Origin: Flavobacterium johnsoniae UW101
GTDB lineage: Bacteria; Bacteroidota; Bacteroidia; Flavobacteriales; Flavobacteriaceae
NCBI RefSeq assembly: GCF_000016645.1
Contig: NC_009441.1
Span: 3,658,001-3,722,000 of the forward strand
DNA length: 64,000 nt
Direction of reading: 5' to 3'
In this document: piece after piece, positions 16,490 to 25,031 of the stretch
Position numbering within the stretch: position 1 is the stretch's first letter
Layout of the letters: every line of letters starts with the position of its first letter
Program-made: the position numbers and the translations under genes
The notes under the pieces: generated by a model
Database searches by the model: none
Seen by the model: the letters and a program-made list of their open reading frames with translations, nothing else
What the model was told of the DNA's origin: nothing

Positions 16490-16522
16490 TGCAAGCCCGC
16501 AGGAATAACATGTGGGCTTGCA
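16490..16522 (+). terminator. Hairpin after the hydrolase
   Basis: TGCAAGCCCGCA pairs with TGTGGGCTTGCA with one G-U and a 9-base loop, 28 bp after the hydrolase stop and facing the convergent XRE gene. No T-run follows, so its efficiency as an intrinsic terminator is uncertain. Confidence 0.5.
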
Positions 16523-16583
16523 TAATCTACAATATTTGGTTTAAAATCTGCTTCAAGTTACGGCTCAGCTTCCCAAAATAGTA

Positions 16584-16949
16584 TTAAAGACAGCCAAATT
16601 TATTTTTGTACAAATTTAGCTCCCTATTGGTTTTATCCAGCAGTTTTTCCAGAAGAGCAATCTTGTCATTATAAAGTCTGCTTACAAGTATGCCCTGCTC
16701 TACAGGAACAGTGCTTTTCTCAAAAACAGGGTCCAGATAAAGACTGATATCAAACTTTATGATGTTTCTCACATCCATTTCAAAGACTTGAGCAATTTCT
16801 TCCAACTTTTCAAAACTTACTGTACTGGAGCCTTTTTCAATCTTACTGTAGCCTGCCTGAGTAATACCAAGCCTTAAAGCCATATATTCCTGGGTATAAT
16901 TTTTAAGCTCTCTAATAATTTTTATATTGTCATTTATTCTACTGGACAT
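16584..16949 (-). CDS. XRE-family helix-turn-helix protein
   Basis: The 121-residue protein has a lambda-repressor-like DNA-binding domain (residues 5-65, with YTQEYMALRLGITQAGYSKI, then EKGSSTVSFEKLEEIAQVFE) and a C-terminal region ending in a short coiled-coil-like helix (LYNDKIALLEKLLDKTNREL). Such small regulators may sense no ligand. It has no obvious target gene beside it. The gene follows the Crp-family gene on the same strand by about 105 bp. Confidence 0.8.
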   Translation of the reverse strand: MSSRINDNIKIIRELKNYTQEYMALRLGITQAGYSKIEKGSSTVSFEKLEEIAQVFEMDVRNIIKFDISLYLDPVFEKSTVPVEQGILVSRLYNDKIALLEKLLDKTNRELNLYKNKFGCL

Positions 16950-17053
16950 GAAATTTGGATTTTTATTACAATTAAATTCACATTACTGATTAAATACTAA
17001 ATCAGCTGCCACCGCAAATAAATAAACCTTAAGCACTCCTGCAATAACAAATG

Positions 17054-17680
17054 TTAACCGTTTGGGTTCTTTTTTTTCAACGTATACTTCAAACGGCTGA
17101 GATGTACAGGACTAATATTGAGGTAGGAAGCAATATAATACTGCGGCACTCTCTGCATAAGGCCCGGAAACTGAATATTCATTGCTTTATAGCGTTCCAT
17201 GGGCGAATGCATATAAAAAGCCTTGATTTTTTCATTAAGCATAAAAAAATAATCCTCTGTAATTAGTCTTCCAAGCTTCTCACCATCTCTCAGAGTCACG
17301 TATAAACTTTGCAGCATTTCATGAGTAACTATTATAACTACACTATTCTCAAGGGCTTGTATTGAAAAATTTGAAGGTATATTCTTTAAAAAGCTCTCAT
17401 AATCAGTAGCAAAGGTATTCTCCATACAAAAATGAAATGTCTTCTCCTCTCCTCTCTCATCAGAAAAATAAATACGCAGCAATCCGCTGGCAATAAAGAA
17501 AATTTTATCACAGACCTGATTTTGATCTAATAGCATTGTCTTTTTAGGAAAATAACTGCTGCTGAACTTACTCTGGCAGTACTTCCATTCATCATCACTA
17601 ATCGCTACATATCTCAAGATCAATTGATAGAGAGTATCTATCCCATTATTTTTAAGAATCTCAATTTCTTTGGCTTTCAT
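17054..17680 (-). CDS. Crp/Fnr-family regulator (cyclic-nucleotide-binding fold)
   Basis: The 208-residue protein has a cNMP-binding-like beta-barrel (residues 30-120, with IFFIASGLLRIYF and FCMENTFATDYESF) and a short C-terminal helix-turn-helix (PQYYIASYLNISPVHLSRLK). It lacks the full phosphate-binding cassette of true CRP, which is common in the many Bacteroidetes paralogues. The ligand is unknown. It stands alone with a 530-bp intergenic stretch upstream. Confidence 0.8.
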   Translation of the reverse strand: MKAKEIEILKNNGIDTLYQLILRYVAISDDEWKYCQSKFSSSYFPKKTMLLDQNQVCDKIFFIASGLLRIYFSDERGEEKTFHFCMENTFATDYESFLKNIPSNFSIQALENSVVIIVTHEMLQSLYVTLRDGEKLGRLITEDYFFMLNEKIKAFYMHSPMERYKAMNIQFPGLMQRVPQYYIASYLNISPVHLSRLKYTLKKKNPNG

Positions 17681-18211
17681 CTCTGTTTTTTATTGGCATA
17701 TATAAATTAACGCCGCAAAGACCGTGAAAATTTCTTAAAAACATCAACAGCATAGGGCAGAAATTAAATGTTCATTTAATCATTTTTTTGGCGGTGAGCA
17801 TAACACATAAGATATTTCATTTTCCAAGCTTTGATAAAAAAGCAATTAGGTATTTTTAAAACTATATTTTATTCTTTTTACTCATATTTCATTCCTATTC
17901 AGACTCTTTAAAAAATAGCTTAAATCTTATATTTACATTTCGAGTGATCGACTAAAGATTAAAAAAAATCGATGTATAACATCTTTTTTAAATGTTTAAT
18001 TATAAATCATTTATTTTTTCTTTTCCAGATCAAATGCTAATTGAAAACTTAAAAATTATCTCAATTAGGAATAAAAACTACACATAATTTTATCTGTAAT
18101 TTTAGTTTTAGAATATTTATTCTATTGTGTCTTCCTATTGATAATTTTTAAAATTTTAAAAGAACTAAAGTATCAGCGCATAGCTTTTATTAATATTTAA
18201 ATTATCGTATT
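17681..18211. other. Long AT-rich intergenic stretch
   Basis: The 531 bp between the Crp-family gene and the T9SS-domain gene diverge on both sides. No coding frame, terminator or repeat of the kinds listed elsewhere was recognised. It should hold the promoters of both flanking genes, but no clear TAnnTTTG box was found. Confidence 0.5.
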
Positions 18212-19048
18212 ATGAAAAAACTTTTCTTATCATCTGTACTGCTTTTTCCTATTCATTCCATTCTTTTTTTGACCCCTGTCCCTGTTCAGAGCGCTGTTAA
18301 TCTGGAAGCTGTATCCATTCAAAACTTTGAAGCTGACTTGCCTGCAAAATCAGTAAGTGTATTTGAAACGGAGAGACACCGGGTATGGATTAACTTAACA
18401 AATACAAAGGGTCTTTTTAAACAAATTTTGATTGCATATATAACAGGAGCGACCAATGGATGGGATCATAATTATGATGCTCTCACAATGGATTCGAATC
18501 CCTATGCAGATTTTTACAGTATTAACGATGATAAAAAACTGGTTATTCAAGGACGCGCAGTTCCCTTTGACCCAGCAGATACTATACCTTTGGGCTACAA
18601 ATCTAACATTACAGGTGATATGAATATAGCTATAGATCATGTAGAAGGCGAATTAACCAATAGGGCTATTTATTTACATGATAAACAAACCGGGACTGTT
18701 CATAATTTAAAAAGCGGAGGTTATACATTCTCTACTCTAACAGGTGTTTTTACAGATCGTTTTGTTTTAAGTTACAGTCCAGATAAAAACTTGGGATTAG
18801 ATAATTTTGAAAATTCCCCATTGGGTCTTATTGTTACTTCTAAAAATAAAATCATAAAAATAAAATCTAACCAGTCACCTTTAAAACAGGTATCTGTTTT
18901 TGATGCTGCAGGAAAGCTGCTTTACATAGTGCAAAAAATCGAAAAAGCTGAATTAGAGATTTCAAGCATTGAGTCAGGATCTCAAGTTTTATTTGTTAAA
19001 ACAATACTGAATAATGGGAATACAATTACTAAGAAGATACTTTTCTAG
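18212..19048 (+). CDS. Secreted protein with T9SS C-terminal sorting domain
   Basis: The 278-residue protein has a signal peptide, then a domain with HRVWINLTNTKGLFKQILIA and YITGATNGWDHNYDALT that normally sits near the C-terminus of large flavobacterial T9SS substrates. A type A sorting signal ends it (VSVFDAAGKLLYIVQKIEKA, then ITKKILF). Here almost nothing precedes the common module, so either the protein is a natural minimal form or it is the surviving end of a larger adhesin. A terminator follows. Export is by Sec and then the type IX system, with anchoring or release at the surface. Confidence 0.75.
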   Translation: MKKLFLSSVLLFPIHSILFLTPVPVQSAVNLEAVSIQNFEADLPAKSVSVFETERHRVWINLTNTKGLFKQILIAYITGATNGWDHNYDALTMDSNPYADFYSINDDKKLVIQGRAVPFDPADTIPLGYKSNITGDMNIAIDHVEGELTNRAIYLHDKQTGTVHNLKSGGYTFSTLTGVFTDRFVLSYSPDKNLGLDNFENSPLGLIVTSKNKIIKIKSNQSPLKQVSVFDAAGKLLYIVQKIEKAELEISSIESGSQVLFVKTILNNGNTITKKILF

Positions 19049-19068
19049 TAAAATTAAGTCTTAAAAAT

Positions 19069-19106
19069 GCCACGCGGATATTATAAAGATTCCGCGTGCT
19101 TTTTTA
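19069..19106 (+). terminator. Intrinsic terminator of the T9SS-domain gene
   Basis: CACGCGGA pairs with TCCGCGTG around a 12-base loop and is followed by CTTTTTT. It faces the end of the minus-strand glycan locus. Confidence 0.8.
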
Positions 19107-19163
19107 TAATATACAAACTCGTGATTTTACTGATTTTACTTCCTTTACAAAACAATAAAAATC

Positions 19164-21098
19164 CTACCTTAAGCTTTCAATTCCGGTATGAGTAGCAACT
19201 ACTTCTTTTATTGATCCTTCCGTATTAAACTCTAATTTATCGATACAAACCTCGCGGTGAAAACCGCCTGCACGTCCCATTTTAATACCTGTTGGATACG
19301 AAAATCTATGATACACAATATACCATTCATCTTTTCCGGGAATCTGCAAAACTGAATTATGTCCCGTTGCATAAATTCCCTGTTTTGGAATTCCTTGAAT
19401 GACAATATTATTCTGCGGTATTTCAAGAGGTCCAAGCGGTGAATCTGAAATACCGTATCTTACTTTGTAATTTGGACTTCTTGTATCGTCTTCACTCCAA
19501 AAGAAATAATATTTGCCATTTCTGTAAATTACATACGTTCCTTCTCTAAAGCTTTTATTTACTTCAATTATTTTAGTACTTCCTTCTTTTAGCGAAACCA
19601 TATCCGGATTTAATTCTGCAGCGGCCATGTACATATTTCCCCAATACAAATAACTTTTCCCTGTTTTAGGATCTGTAAAAACATCAGGATCAATTTCCTG
19701 ACCGTCTTTTATGCCTTGAGGTCTTTCTGCTACGATTGCTTTTCCGCTGTCTTTAAAAGGTCCAGTTGGATTATCGGAAACGGCAACACCAATTTTTTGT
19801 GCCGCCGTAAAATAATAGAAGTATTGGTATTTTCCTTTTATTTTTTTCTCTACAATACAAGGCGCCCAGGCATTTCTGTTTGCCCAAGACACGTCTTTTT
19901 TTAGGTCTAGAATTATACCTTCATCTTTCCAATCTACTAAATTATCAGACGAAAATGTTTTGAAATAATATCCTGACCAATCATTAAATCCGTCGCTTGT
20001 AGGATAGATATAATATTTTTTAGTTTTGTTTGAATACAGAATTTCAGGATCTGCGTAATAACCTTCTAAAACTGGATTGTTATTTATTTTTGAAAGCTGC
20101 GAAGGCGTTCCCCATTTTGCAGTAATTCGTTTTAATTCAGAACGCGTAATCGGAAGAATCGTTCCGTGACGCGGTTTAAAATCCATTGAAATATCAGTAT
20201 CAATAACCGTGAAATTTTCTAAATCTTTGGTTTTCGTAAACTGATATTTTCCTTTTGAATATAAATCGTACATTAAAATATATTCATCCGAATTATTGAG
20301 TTTAAAGATACTCGAACCTTCTACTTTCTCTTTGGTTTGCTGCAGATAATTATCATTTTCAGTCCAATTTCCAGAAGTTAAATCGTTCGTTACGGCTGTT
20401 TTTATTCCTGCCGTTTCTGATTCTGTTTTGTAGAAAAGATGATACACACCGTCTTTTAGAATAATATCGCCATCAATACACGCACCTTTTGATTTTGGAA
20501 CGAAAAGCAGTTTTGGAGCACTTTCTAAAGCTGTGAAATCCGCATTCGCGTAAGCGTAATAGATTTTATCAGGTTCATTGCCATGTTTCATACTAAAATA
20601 AATCATGTATTTACCCGCTTTTGTATCATAAATCGTCTGTGGTGCCCAAACTCGTTTTAAATCTTCGTTTCCCGAAAATGCTTTTTGAATATTAACAACA
20701 CTGCTTTTCCAGTTTACCAAATCAGTGCTCTTAAGCAAGACCATTGCACGATTGCTGTCCCAGCCTTTGGAAGAAGTCATATCAGTCAAAACCATATAAA
20801 ATGTCTTGCCGTCTTCACCGCGCAGGATATGCGGATCTCGAACACCTCCTGTAGAACTGATTGTTTTACTGTCTAAAACGGGTTTATTATTATTAAGACT
20901 GTAATAATGATAACCATCTGTACTTACGGCATAATTAACCGCTTCTTCTTCGACTTTATTTCCAATAAAATAAACAAATAAATAAGCCGTCAAATCTTTT
21001 TCAGCAAGAACAGGCGGCATTCCACTTGCCGTATTTTGAGCTTTCGCCGGACTAAAAACAGTCATTAATATCAGAAAATAGAAAACCAATCTTTCCAT
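19164..21098 (-). CDS. Tandem GH43 glycoside hydrolase (two catalytic domains)
   Basis: The 644-residue exported protein has a signal peptide (to KAQN), a first five-bladed propeller (about 32-320, with GGVRDPHILRGEDGKTFYMV and VWAPQTIYDT) and a second (about 325-635, with EGYYADPEILYSNKTKKYYI and AWAPCIVEKK). Both keep the early Asp that acts as general base in GH43, and each shows a mid-domain WAP motif. GH43 enzymes mostly remove alpha-L-arabinofuranose, beta-xylose or beta-1,3-galactose, so this pair could take two linkages. It is the last gene of the locus and overlaps the GH27 stop/start by one base. Confidence 0.85.
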   Translation of the reverse strand: MERLVFYFLILMTVFSPAKAQNTASGMPPVLAEKDLTAYLFVYFIGNKVEEEAVNYAVSTDGYHYYSLNNNKPVLDSKTISSTGGVRDPHILRGEDGKTFYMVLTDMTSSKGWDSNRAMVLLKSTDLVNWKSSVVNIQKAFSGNEDLKRVWAPQTIYDTKAGKYMIYFSMKHGNEPDKIYYAYANADFTALESAPKLLFVPKSKGACIDGDIILKDGVYHLFYKTESETAGIKTAVTNDLTSGNWTENDNYLQQTKEKVEGSSIFKLNNSDEYILMYDLYSKGKYQFTKTKDLENFTVIDTDISMDFKPRHGTILPITRSELKRITAKWGTPSQLSKINNNPVLEGYYADPEILYSNKTKKYYIYPTSDGFNDWSGYYFKTFSSDNLVDWKDEGIILDLKKDVSWANRNAWAPCIVEKKIKGKYQYFYYFTAAQKIGVAVSDNPTGPFKDSGKAIVAERPQGIKDGQEIDPDVFTDPKTGKSYLYWGNMYMAAAELNPDMVSLKEGSTKIIEVNKSFREGTYVIYRNGKYYFFWSEDDTRSPNYKVRYGISDSPLGPLEIPQNNIVIQGIPKQGIYATGHNSVLQIPGKDEWYIVYHRFSYPTGIKMGRAGGFHREVCIDKLEFNTEGSIKEVVATHTGIESLR

Positions 21099-22459
21099 TA
21101 TTTTTTACTTTTTAATTGGTACAAAACAGAACTGTGCGGTTTTAAATCGGTACCAATTTCTGTTGAAGTCACTTTTGATTTTTCTCCTGTCCACATATTT
21201 AAAACATCAACAGAACCAGAAATTCCAAGATCTGAAAGATTTACAGAGACTTTTTGAGAAGCGTTATCAGCGATATTAAATAATGCGAGATAGACACTTC
21301 CATCTTTTGCTTTTGAAGTAACAGCAATTTTCCCATCTTTCTGAAAAAGCTCTTTTACATCTGTGCTTTCGTTATGCATTTTTACAACTTCTTTATTTGT
21401 TAATAATGAAAGCGTAAAAGCATCATTGCTGGGCAAATCACCACCAAAAAATAATGGTGATTTAAAAATATTGAAAAACGTGATTAAAGTATATTGTTCG
21501 TCTTTTGTCAAACGCGTCATTCGATCTTTTCCGCGTTCGCCTCTGATTGAAATTCTTCCTAACGGAATCATATCACAATCCGGCCAAGTTCCCGGAGCGA
21601 TATACGGATACCATTTTTGAGCCACATCCATTAAATGTGTGATATGCGGCCATGTATCCCAAACATCGTCAACCATACGCCACATATTAGCATGCGTGCT
21701 TACGTGCGAAGCAGCCGAAATCGGCGTTTCTCCCGGCGAAGTACTCAAGACAATTTTACGGCCGCATTTGTCAATGGCGTTTCGAATTAAGTTGATTTCG
21801 CCTTCATGATAAGGTCGTGATAAATCATCAATTTTAATAAAATCTACACCCCATTTTGCATACAATTCAAAAATAGAATTGTAATATTCCTGTGCGCCTG
21901 GTTTGTCTGCCAAAACAGTATAATTATCTCGTAACCATTCACATTGCAAAGCGGTAGAATAAACTTGGTCGGCGGTAATTCCGTTTGTTCCTTTTATTGG
22001 CAGTTTGTTTTCGACTGCTTTTTTAGGAATCCCTCTCATGATATGGATTCCGAATTTCAATCCTTTTTTATGAATATAATCGGCTAAAGGCTTAAAACCC
22101 TGTCCGTCTTTGGCAGATGGGAAACGGTTTACAGCTGGCATATATCTTCCGTACTCATCCATTACATATCTCGGATCGGTTTGGTTGTAACCTCCCGCTT
22201 TATCATTTTCGACAAACCATCTAATATCAACTACTACATATTCCCAGCCGAATTTCTTAAGCTCTTTTGCCATATAATCGGCGTTGGTTTTAACCTCGTG
22301 TTCTTCGACTGTCGGCCCGTAACAATCCCAGCTGTTCCAGCCCATTGGCGGTGTTTGTGCCCATTGTTTGAATTCTTCATTTTGAAATGTTTTATACTGC
22401 GAATGTGAAGAAATCGAAACCAAAACGATTCCTAACACCAATGTGATTTTATTTTTCAT
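21098..22459 (-). CDS. GH27-family glycosidase (alpha-galactosidase-like)
   Basis: The 453-residue exported protein has the family start TPPMGWNSWDCYG (about 36-48), a (beta/alpha)8 barrel with the nucleophile Asp in GVDFIKIDDLSRP (about D211), the acid/base Asp in RMVDDVWD (about 264-265), and a beta-sandwich end. In GH27 the specificities are alpha-galactosidase, beta-L-arabinopyranosidase and alpha-N-acetylgalactosaminidase. The KIDD nucleophile motif differs from the usual KYDNC, so the precise sugar is uncertain. It is periplasmic by signal peptide, co-transcribed with the GH43 gene. Confidence 0.8.
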   Translation of the reverse strand: MKNKITLVLGIVLVSISSHSQYKTFQNEEFKQWAQTPPMGWNSWDCYGPTVEEHEVKTNADYMAKELKKFGWEYVVVDIRWFVENDKAGGYNQTDPRYVMDEYGRYMPAVNRFPSAKDGQGFKPLADYIHKKGLKFGIHIMRGIPKKAVENKLPIKGTNGITADQVYSTALQCEWLRDNYTVLADKPGAQEYYNSIFELYAKWGVDFIKIDDLSRPYHEGEINLIRNAIDKCGRKIVLSTSPGETPISAASHVSTHANMWRMVDDVWDTWPHITHLMDVAQKWYPYIAPGTWPDCDMIPLGRISIRGERGKDRMTRLTKDEQYTLITFFNIFKSPLFFGGDLPSNDAFTLSLLTNKEVVKMHNESTDVKELFQKDGKIAVTSKAKDGSVYLALFNIADNASQKVSVNLSDLGISGSVDVLNMWTGEKSKVTSTEIGTDLKPHSSVLYQLKSKK

Positions 22460-22482
22460 AAGATACCAATAAATTGTCCCGA

Positions 22483-22571
22483 TGAGACATTAAGCTCTGG
22501 AAGAGCGTTATATGTATAGCTAATTTTATCTGTTTTGTATGAAAAGCTCCAGCGCAGCGGTATGTCACATT
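22483..22571. repeat. Dispersed short repeat, two half-units
   Basis: AAGCTCTGGAAGAGCG and AAGCTCCAGCGCAGCG are degenerate direct copies about 60 bp apart, each followed by an AT-rich tail (TTATATGT, GTATGTCA). They occupy the gap between GH27 and the GH2 gene. They resemble short GAGCG-type interspersed repeats I recall from Flavobacterium genomes. Confidence 0.4.
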
Positions 22572-22579
22572 ATTTTAAA

Positions 22580-25000
22580 TTATTTGACATTAATAGTAAC
22601 TTCTACAGGTTTTAACCATTGACTCGTAAATTTTACTTTTATAGGCTCTGTCGAATCTCCATTAGCCTGAATATAAGCCGCAATATGTCCGTGAAAAACT
22701 CTTTGAACATTATCTGTATAATCGGTCATATCACTGTTGTTTCCAGCTTCTAAACCTAATAAAGTTCCAGAACCTGAAATCGTACAAGTTACTTCATTGT
22801 CTGAAAGCATAACCGGAAGTCCGTTTTGGTCTTTTACCTGAACCATGATTTTCGCAACCCCTTTATCTTTGCTGATGGTACTATTTTTATCTGCAATCGT
22901 TAATTCAAAAGGCTGTTGTGTTGAATTAATCCCATAACGGCTTACTTCTTTATCATTTTTATCCAATCCAACTGCTTCTAATTTTCCAGATGTAAAGGGA
23001 ATATCCCAATACAGTATGCCGGTTTTTTCATCATATAATTTCGTTTCGCCGACTACTTTTCCATTCAATTCTAAACGTGCTTTTGAGGCATTGGTATAAC
23101 AAACCACGCGTATTTTTTGTCCTTCTTCGTAATTCCAGATTGACCAGGCATCTTTAGAAATATCTTTTTCATTTACAAGCGGATAAGTTCCCAAATAAAT
23201 CATCGGTTTATCTGACCATAAAGATTGGCGGAAATACCCTCGCGGTTTGATAACGCCTGCAAAATCAACTAAACCAGAATAAAATCCTCTAGAGGGCCAT
23301 CTTCCCGATTCTCCCAGATAATCAATTCCTGTCCATAAAAACTGCCCAAAAATATGTTTGTTGTTTTTAACCGAAAGCCAAGGCTGCATGTCGTGTGTGT
23401 TTTCACTTCCGTAGATAACTCGGTTTGGATATTTTTCGTGGTCTGATTGGTATTTACTTTCTGTATAATTGTATCCTGTAATATCCAAAGCTCCCGGATA
23501 TTCTGTTTCATTAGACATGGCTACTCCAGCCAAACCTGCCGTTGTCGGACGTGATTTATCATATTTCTTAACTGCTGCAACCAAACGTTTGGCAATTGCT
23601 CCAAGACGCATCGCATCGGGAGCATCTTTTTTGTAACCGCCATAAGTTGCCTGTCCAAAACCGTCTTTTCCTTTGTCTAAAACGGGATGCGAATACGGAT
23701 CGTTTGGATAATCTACTTCGTTGCCAATACTCCATGCAAAAACCGAAACATGGTTTCTGTCGCGTCGCACAAAATCTTCCAAATCCTTTTCTGCCCAATC
23801 GGCAAAAATATCAAACGAACCTTCGTAACCCGGCGTACCGTAATTCCAGCCTTGCAACCATTTGCGTTTTGGGAATTCCCATTCGTCATAAGCTTCATTC
23901 AAAACCAATAAACCTAATTCATCACAAAGTTCATAGAAATCCGGCGCCTGCGGATTATGACTGGTACGAATGGCATTTACTCCGATTTCTTTTAACGTTC
24001 CTAATCTGGTTTTCCAAACTTCTCTTGGAACTGCCGATCCTAAAACACCGGCATCGTGATGCAGGCAAACGCCTTTCATTTTCATCCATTTTCCGTTAAG
24101 GGCAAAACCATTATTGGCATCGAACGTAAAACTTCTAAAACCAGTCTGTGTTTCCGTTTTATCGATTTCTTTTCCGTTTTGTAAAACCGTAGTTTTCAGC
24201 TGATACAAATTCGGATTTTCTAAATCCCATAACTTCGGGTTCTTAACGTTAATTTTTGCTGCAATTTTTCCTTTAGTATTAGCAAAAATGGTTGTTTTTG
24301 AAGAAGATTTTGCAATGGATTTTCCTTTAAAAAATAATTCATTTACAACGGTTAAAGCCGTTTTTGATGCAACATTATTTTCTACCTCTACTTCAACATT
24401 CAAAACTCCATTTCCATTTTGTACTTCCGGATAGGCATAAACGCCCCATTGTGCAATATGAATCGGATTTGCATAAACCAACCAGACATTTCTGTAAATT
24501 CCAGAACCGCTGTACCATCGTGAATCGGCGCTTTGACTATGATCTACACGAACCGAAATAGTGTTTTCGTTTCCAAATTTCACGAATTCTGTAGCATCAT
24601 AAGCAAACGAAATATATCCGTTTGGACGTTTTCCTAACGAATGCCCGTTGATGAAAACTTCGCTTCTATTGTAAACGCCTTCAAAATACAAATACACTTT
24701 TTCGCCTGCTTTGCTCTGCGGAATATTTATGGATTTTCTGTACCACGCAATTCCTCCTGGCAGATAACCTGTACAGCTTGCCAAAGTCGGGCTCAATTGT
24801 CCTTTTACACTCCAGTCGTGCGGTACGTTTACTTGTTTCCATTTGCTGTCGTCAAAAGTGACGTTTTTAGCATCAGAAACATCCTGAAGGTTAAACTTCC
24901 AATTGTCATTTATTTTCTTTGCATCTCCAAACGAGATTTGAGCAAATGCAGAAAAACACGAAAGAAAAAGTACGGGCAGTAAGATCTTATTTTTAAACAC
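22580..25000 (-). CDS. GH2 beta-galactosidase-like enzyme
   Basis: The 806-residue exported protein has a sugar-binding domain (residues 30-180), an immunoglobulin-like domain (about 195-290) and a TIM barrel (about 300-600). The acid/base Glu is in FAWSIGNEVDY (E428) and the nucleophile in YGSENTHD (E533). Two C-terminal sandwiches follow. This layout, with the DUF4982-type tail, is typical of Bacteroidetes GH2 beta-galactosidases of PULs, but GH2 also contains beta-glucuronidases and beta-mannosidases. There is no C-terminal sorting signal, so it should act in the periplasm on imported oligosaccharide. Confidence 0.85.
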   Translation of the reverse strand: MFKNKILLPVLFLSCFSAFAQISFGDAKKINDNWKFNLQDVSDAKNVTFDDSKWKQVNVPHDWSVKGQLSPTLASCTGYLPGGIAWYRKSINIPQSKAGEKVYLYFEGVYNRSEVFINGHSLGKRPNGYISFAYDATEFVKFGNENTISVRVDHSQSADSRWYSGSGIYRNVWLVYANPIHIAQWGVYAYPEVQNGNGVLNVEVEVENNVASKTALTVVNELFFKGKSIAKSSSKTTIFANTKGKIAAKINVKNPKLWDLENPNLYQLKTTVLQNGKEIDKTETQTGFRSFTFDANNGFALNGKWMKMKGVCLHHDAGVLGSAVPREVWKTRLGTLKEIGVNAIRTSHNPQAPDFYELCDELGLLVLNEAYDEWEFPKRKWLQGWNYGTPGYEGSFDIFADWAEKDLEDFVRRDRNHVSVFAWSIGNEVDYPNDPYSHPVLDKGKDGFGQATYGGYKKDAPDAMRLGAIAKRLVAAVKKYDKSRPTTAGLAGVAMSNETEYPGALDITGYNYTESKYQSDHEKYPNRVIYGSENTHDMQPWLSVKNNKHIFGQFLWTGIDYLGESGRWPSRGFYSGLVDFAGVIKPRGYFRQSLWSDKPMIYLGTYPLVNEKDISKDAWSIWNYEEGQKIRVVCYTNASKARLELNGKVVGETKLYDEKTGILYWDIPFTSGKLEAVGLDKNDKEVSRYGINSTQQPFELTIADKNSTISKDKGVAKIMVQVKDQNGLPVMLSDNEVTCTISGSGTLLGLEAGNNSDMTDYTDNVQRVFHGHIAAYIQANGDSTEPIKVKFTSQWLKPVEVTINVK

Positions 25001-25031
25001 GATGGTATTTTTTAGTTTATTAAATGAAAAA

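Noticed and set aside
23596..24099. 167-codon plus-strand frame opposite GH2
   Set aside because: It lies wholly inside the well-supported GH2 gene on the other strand; its composition is that of an antisense shadow.
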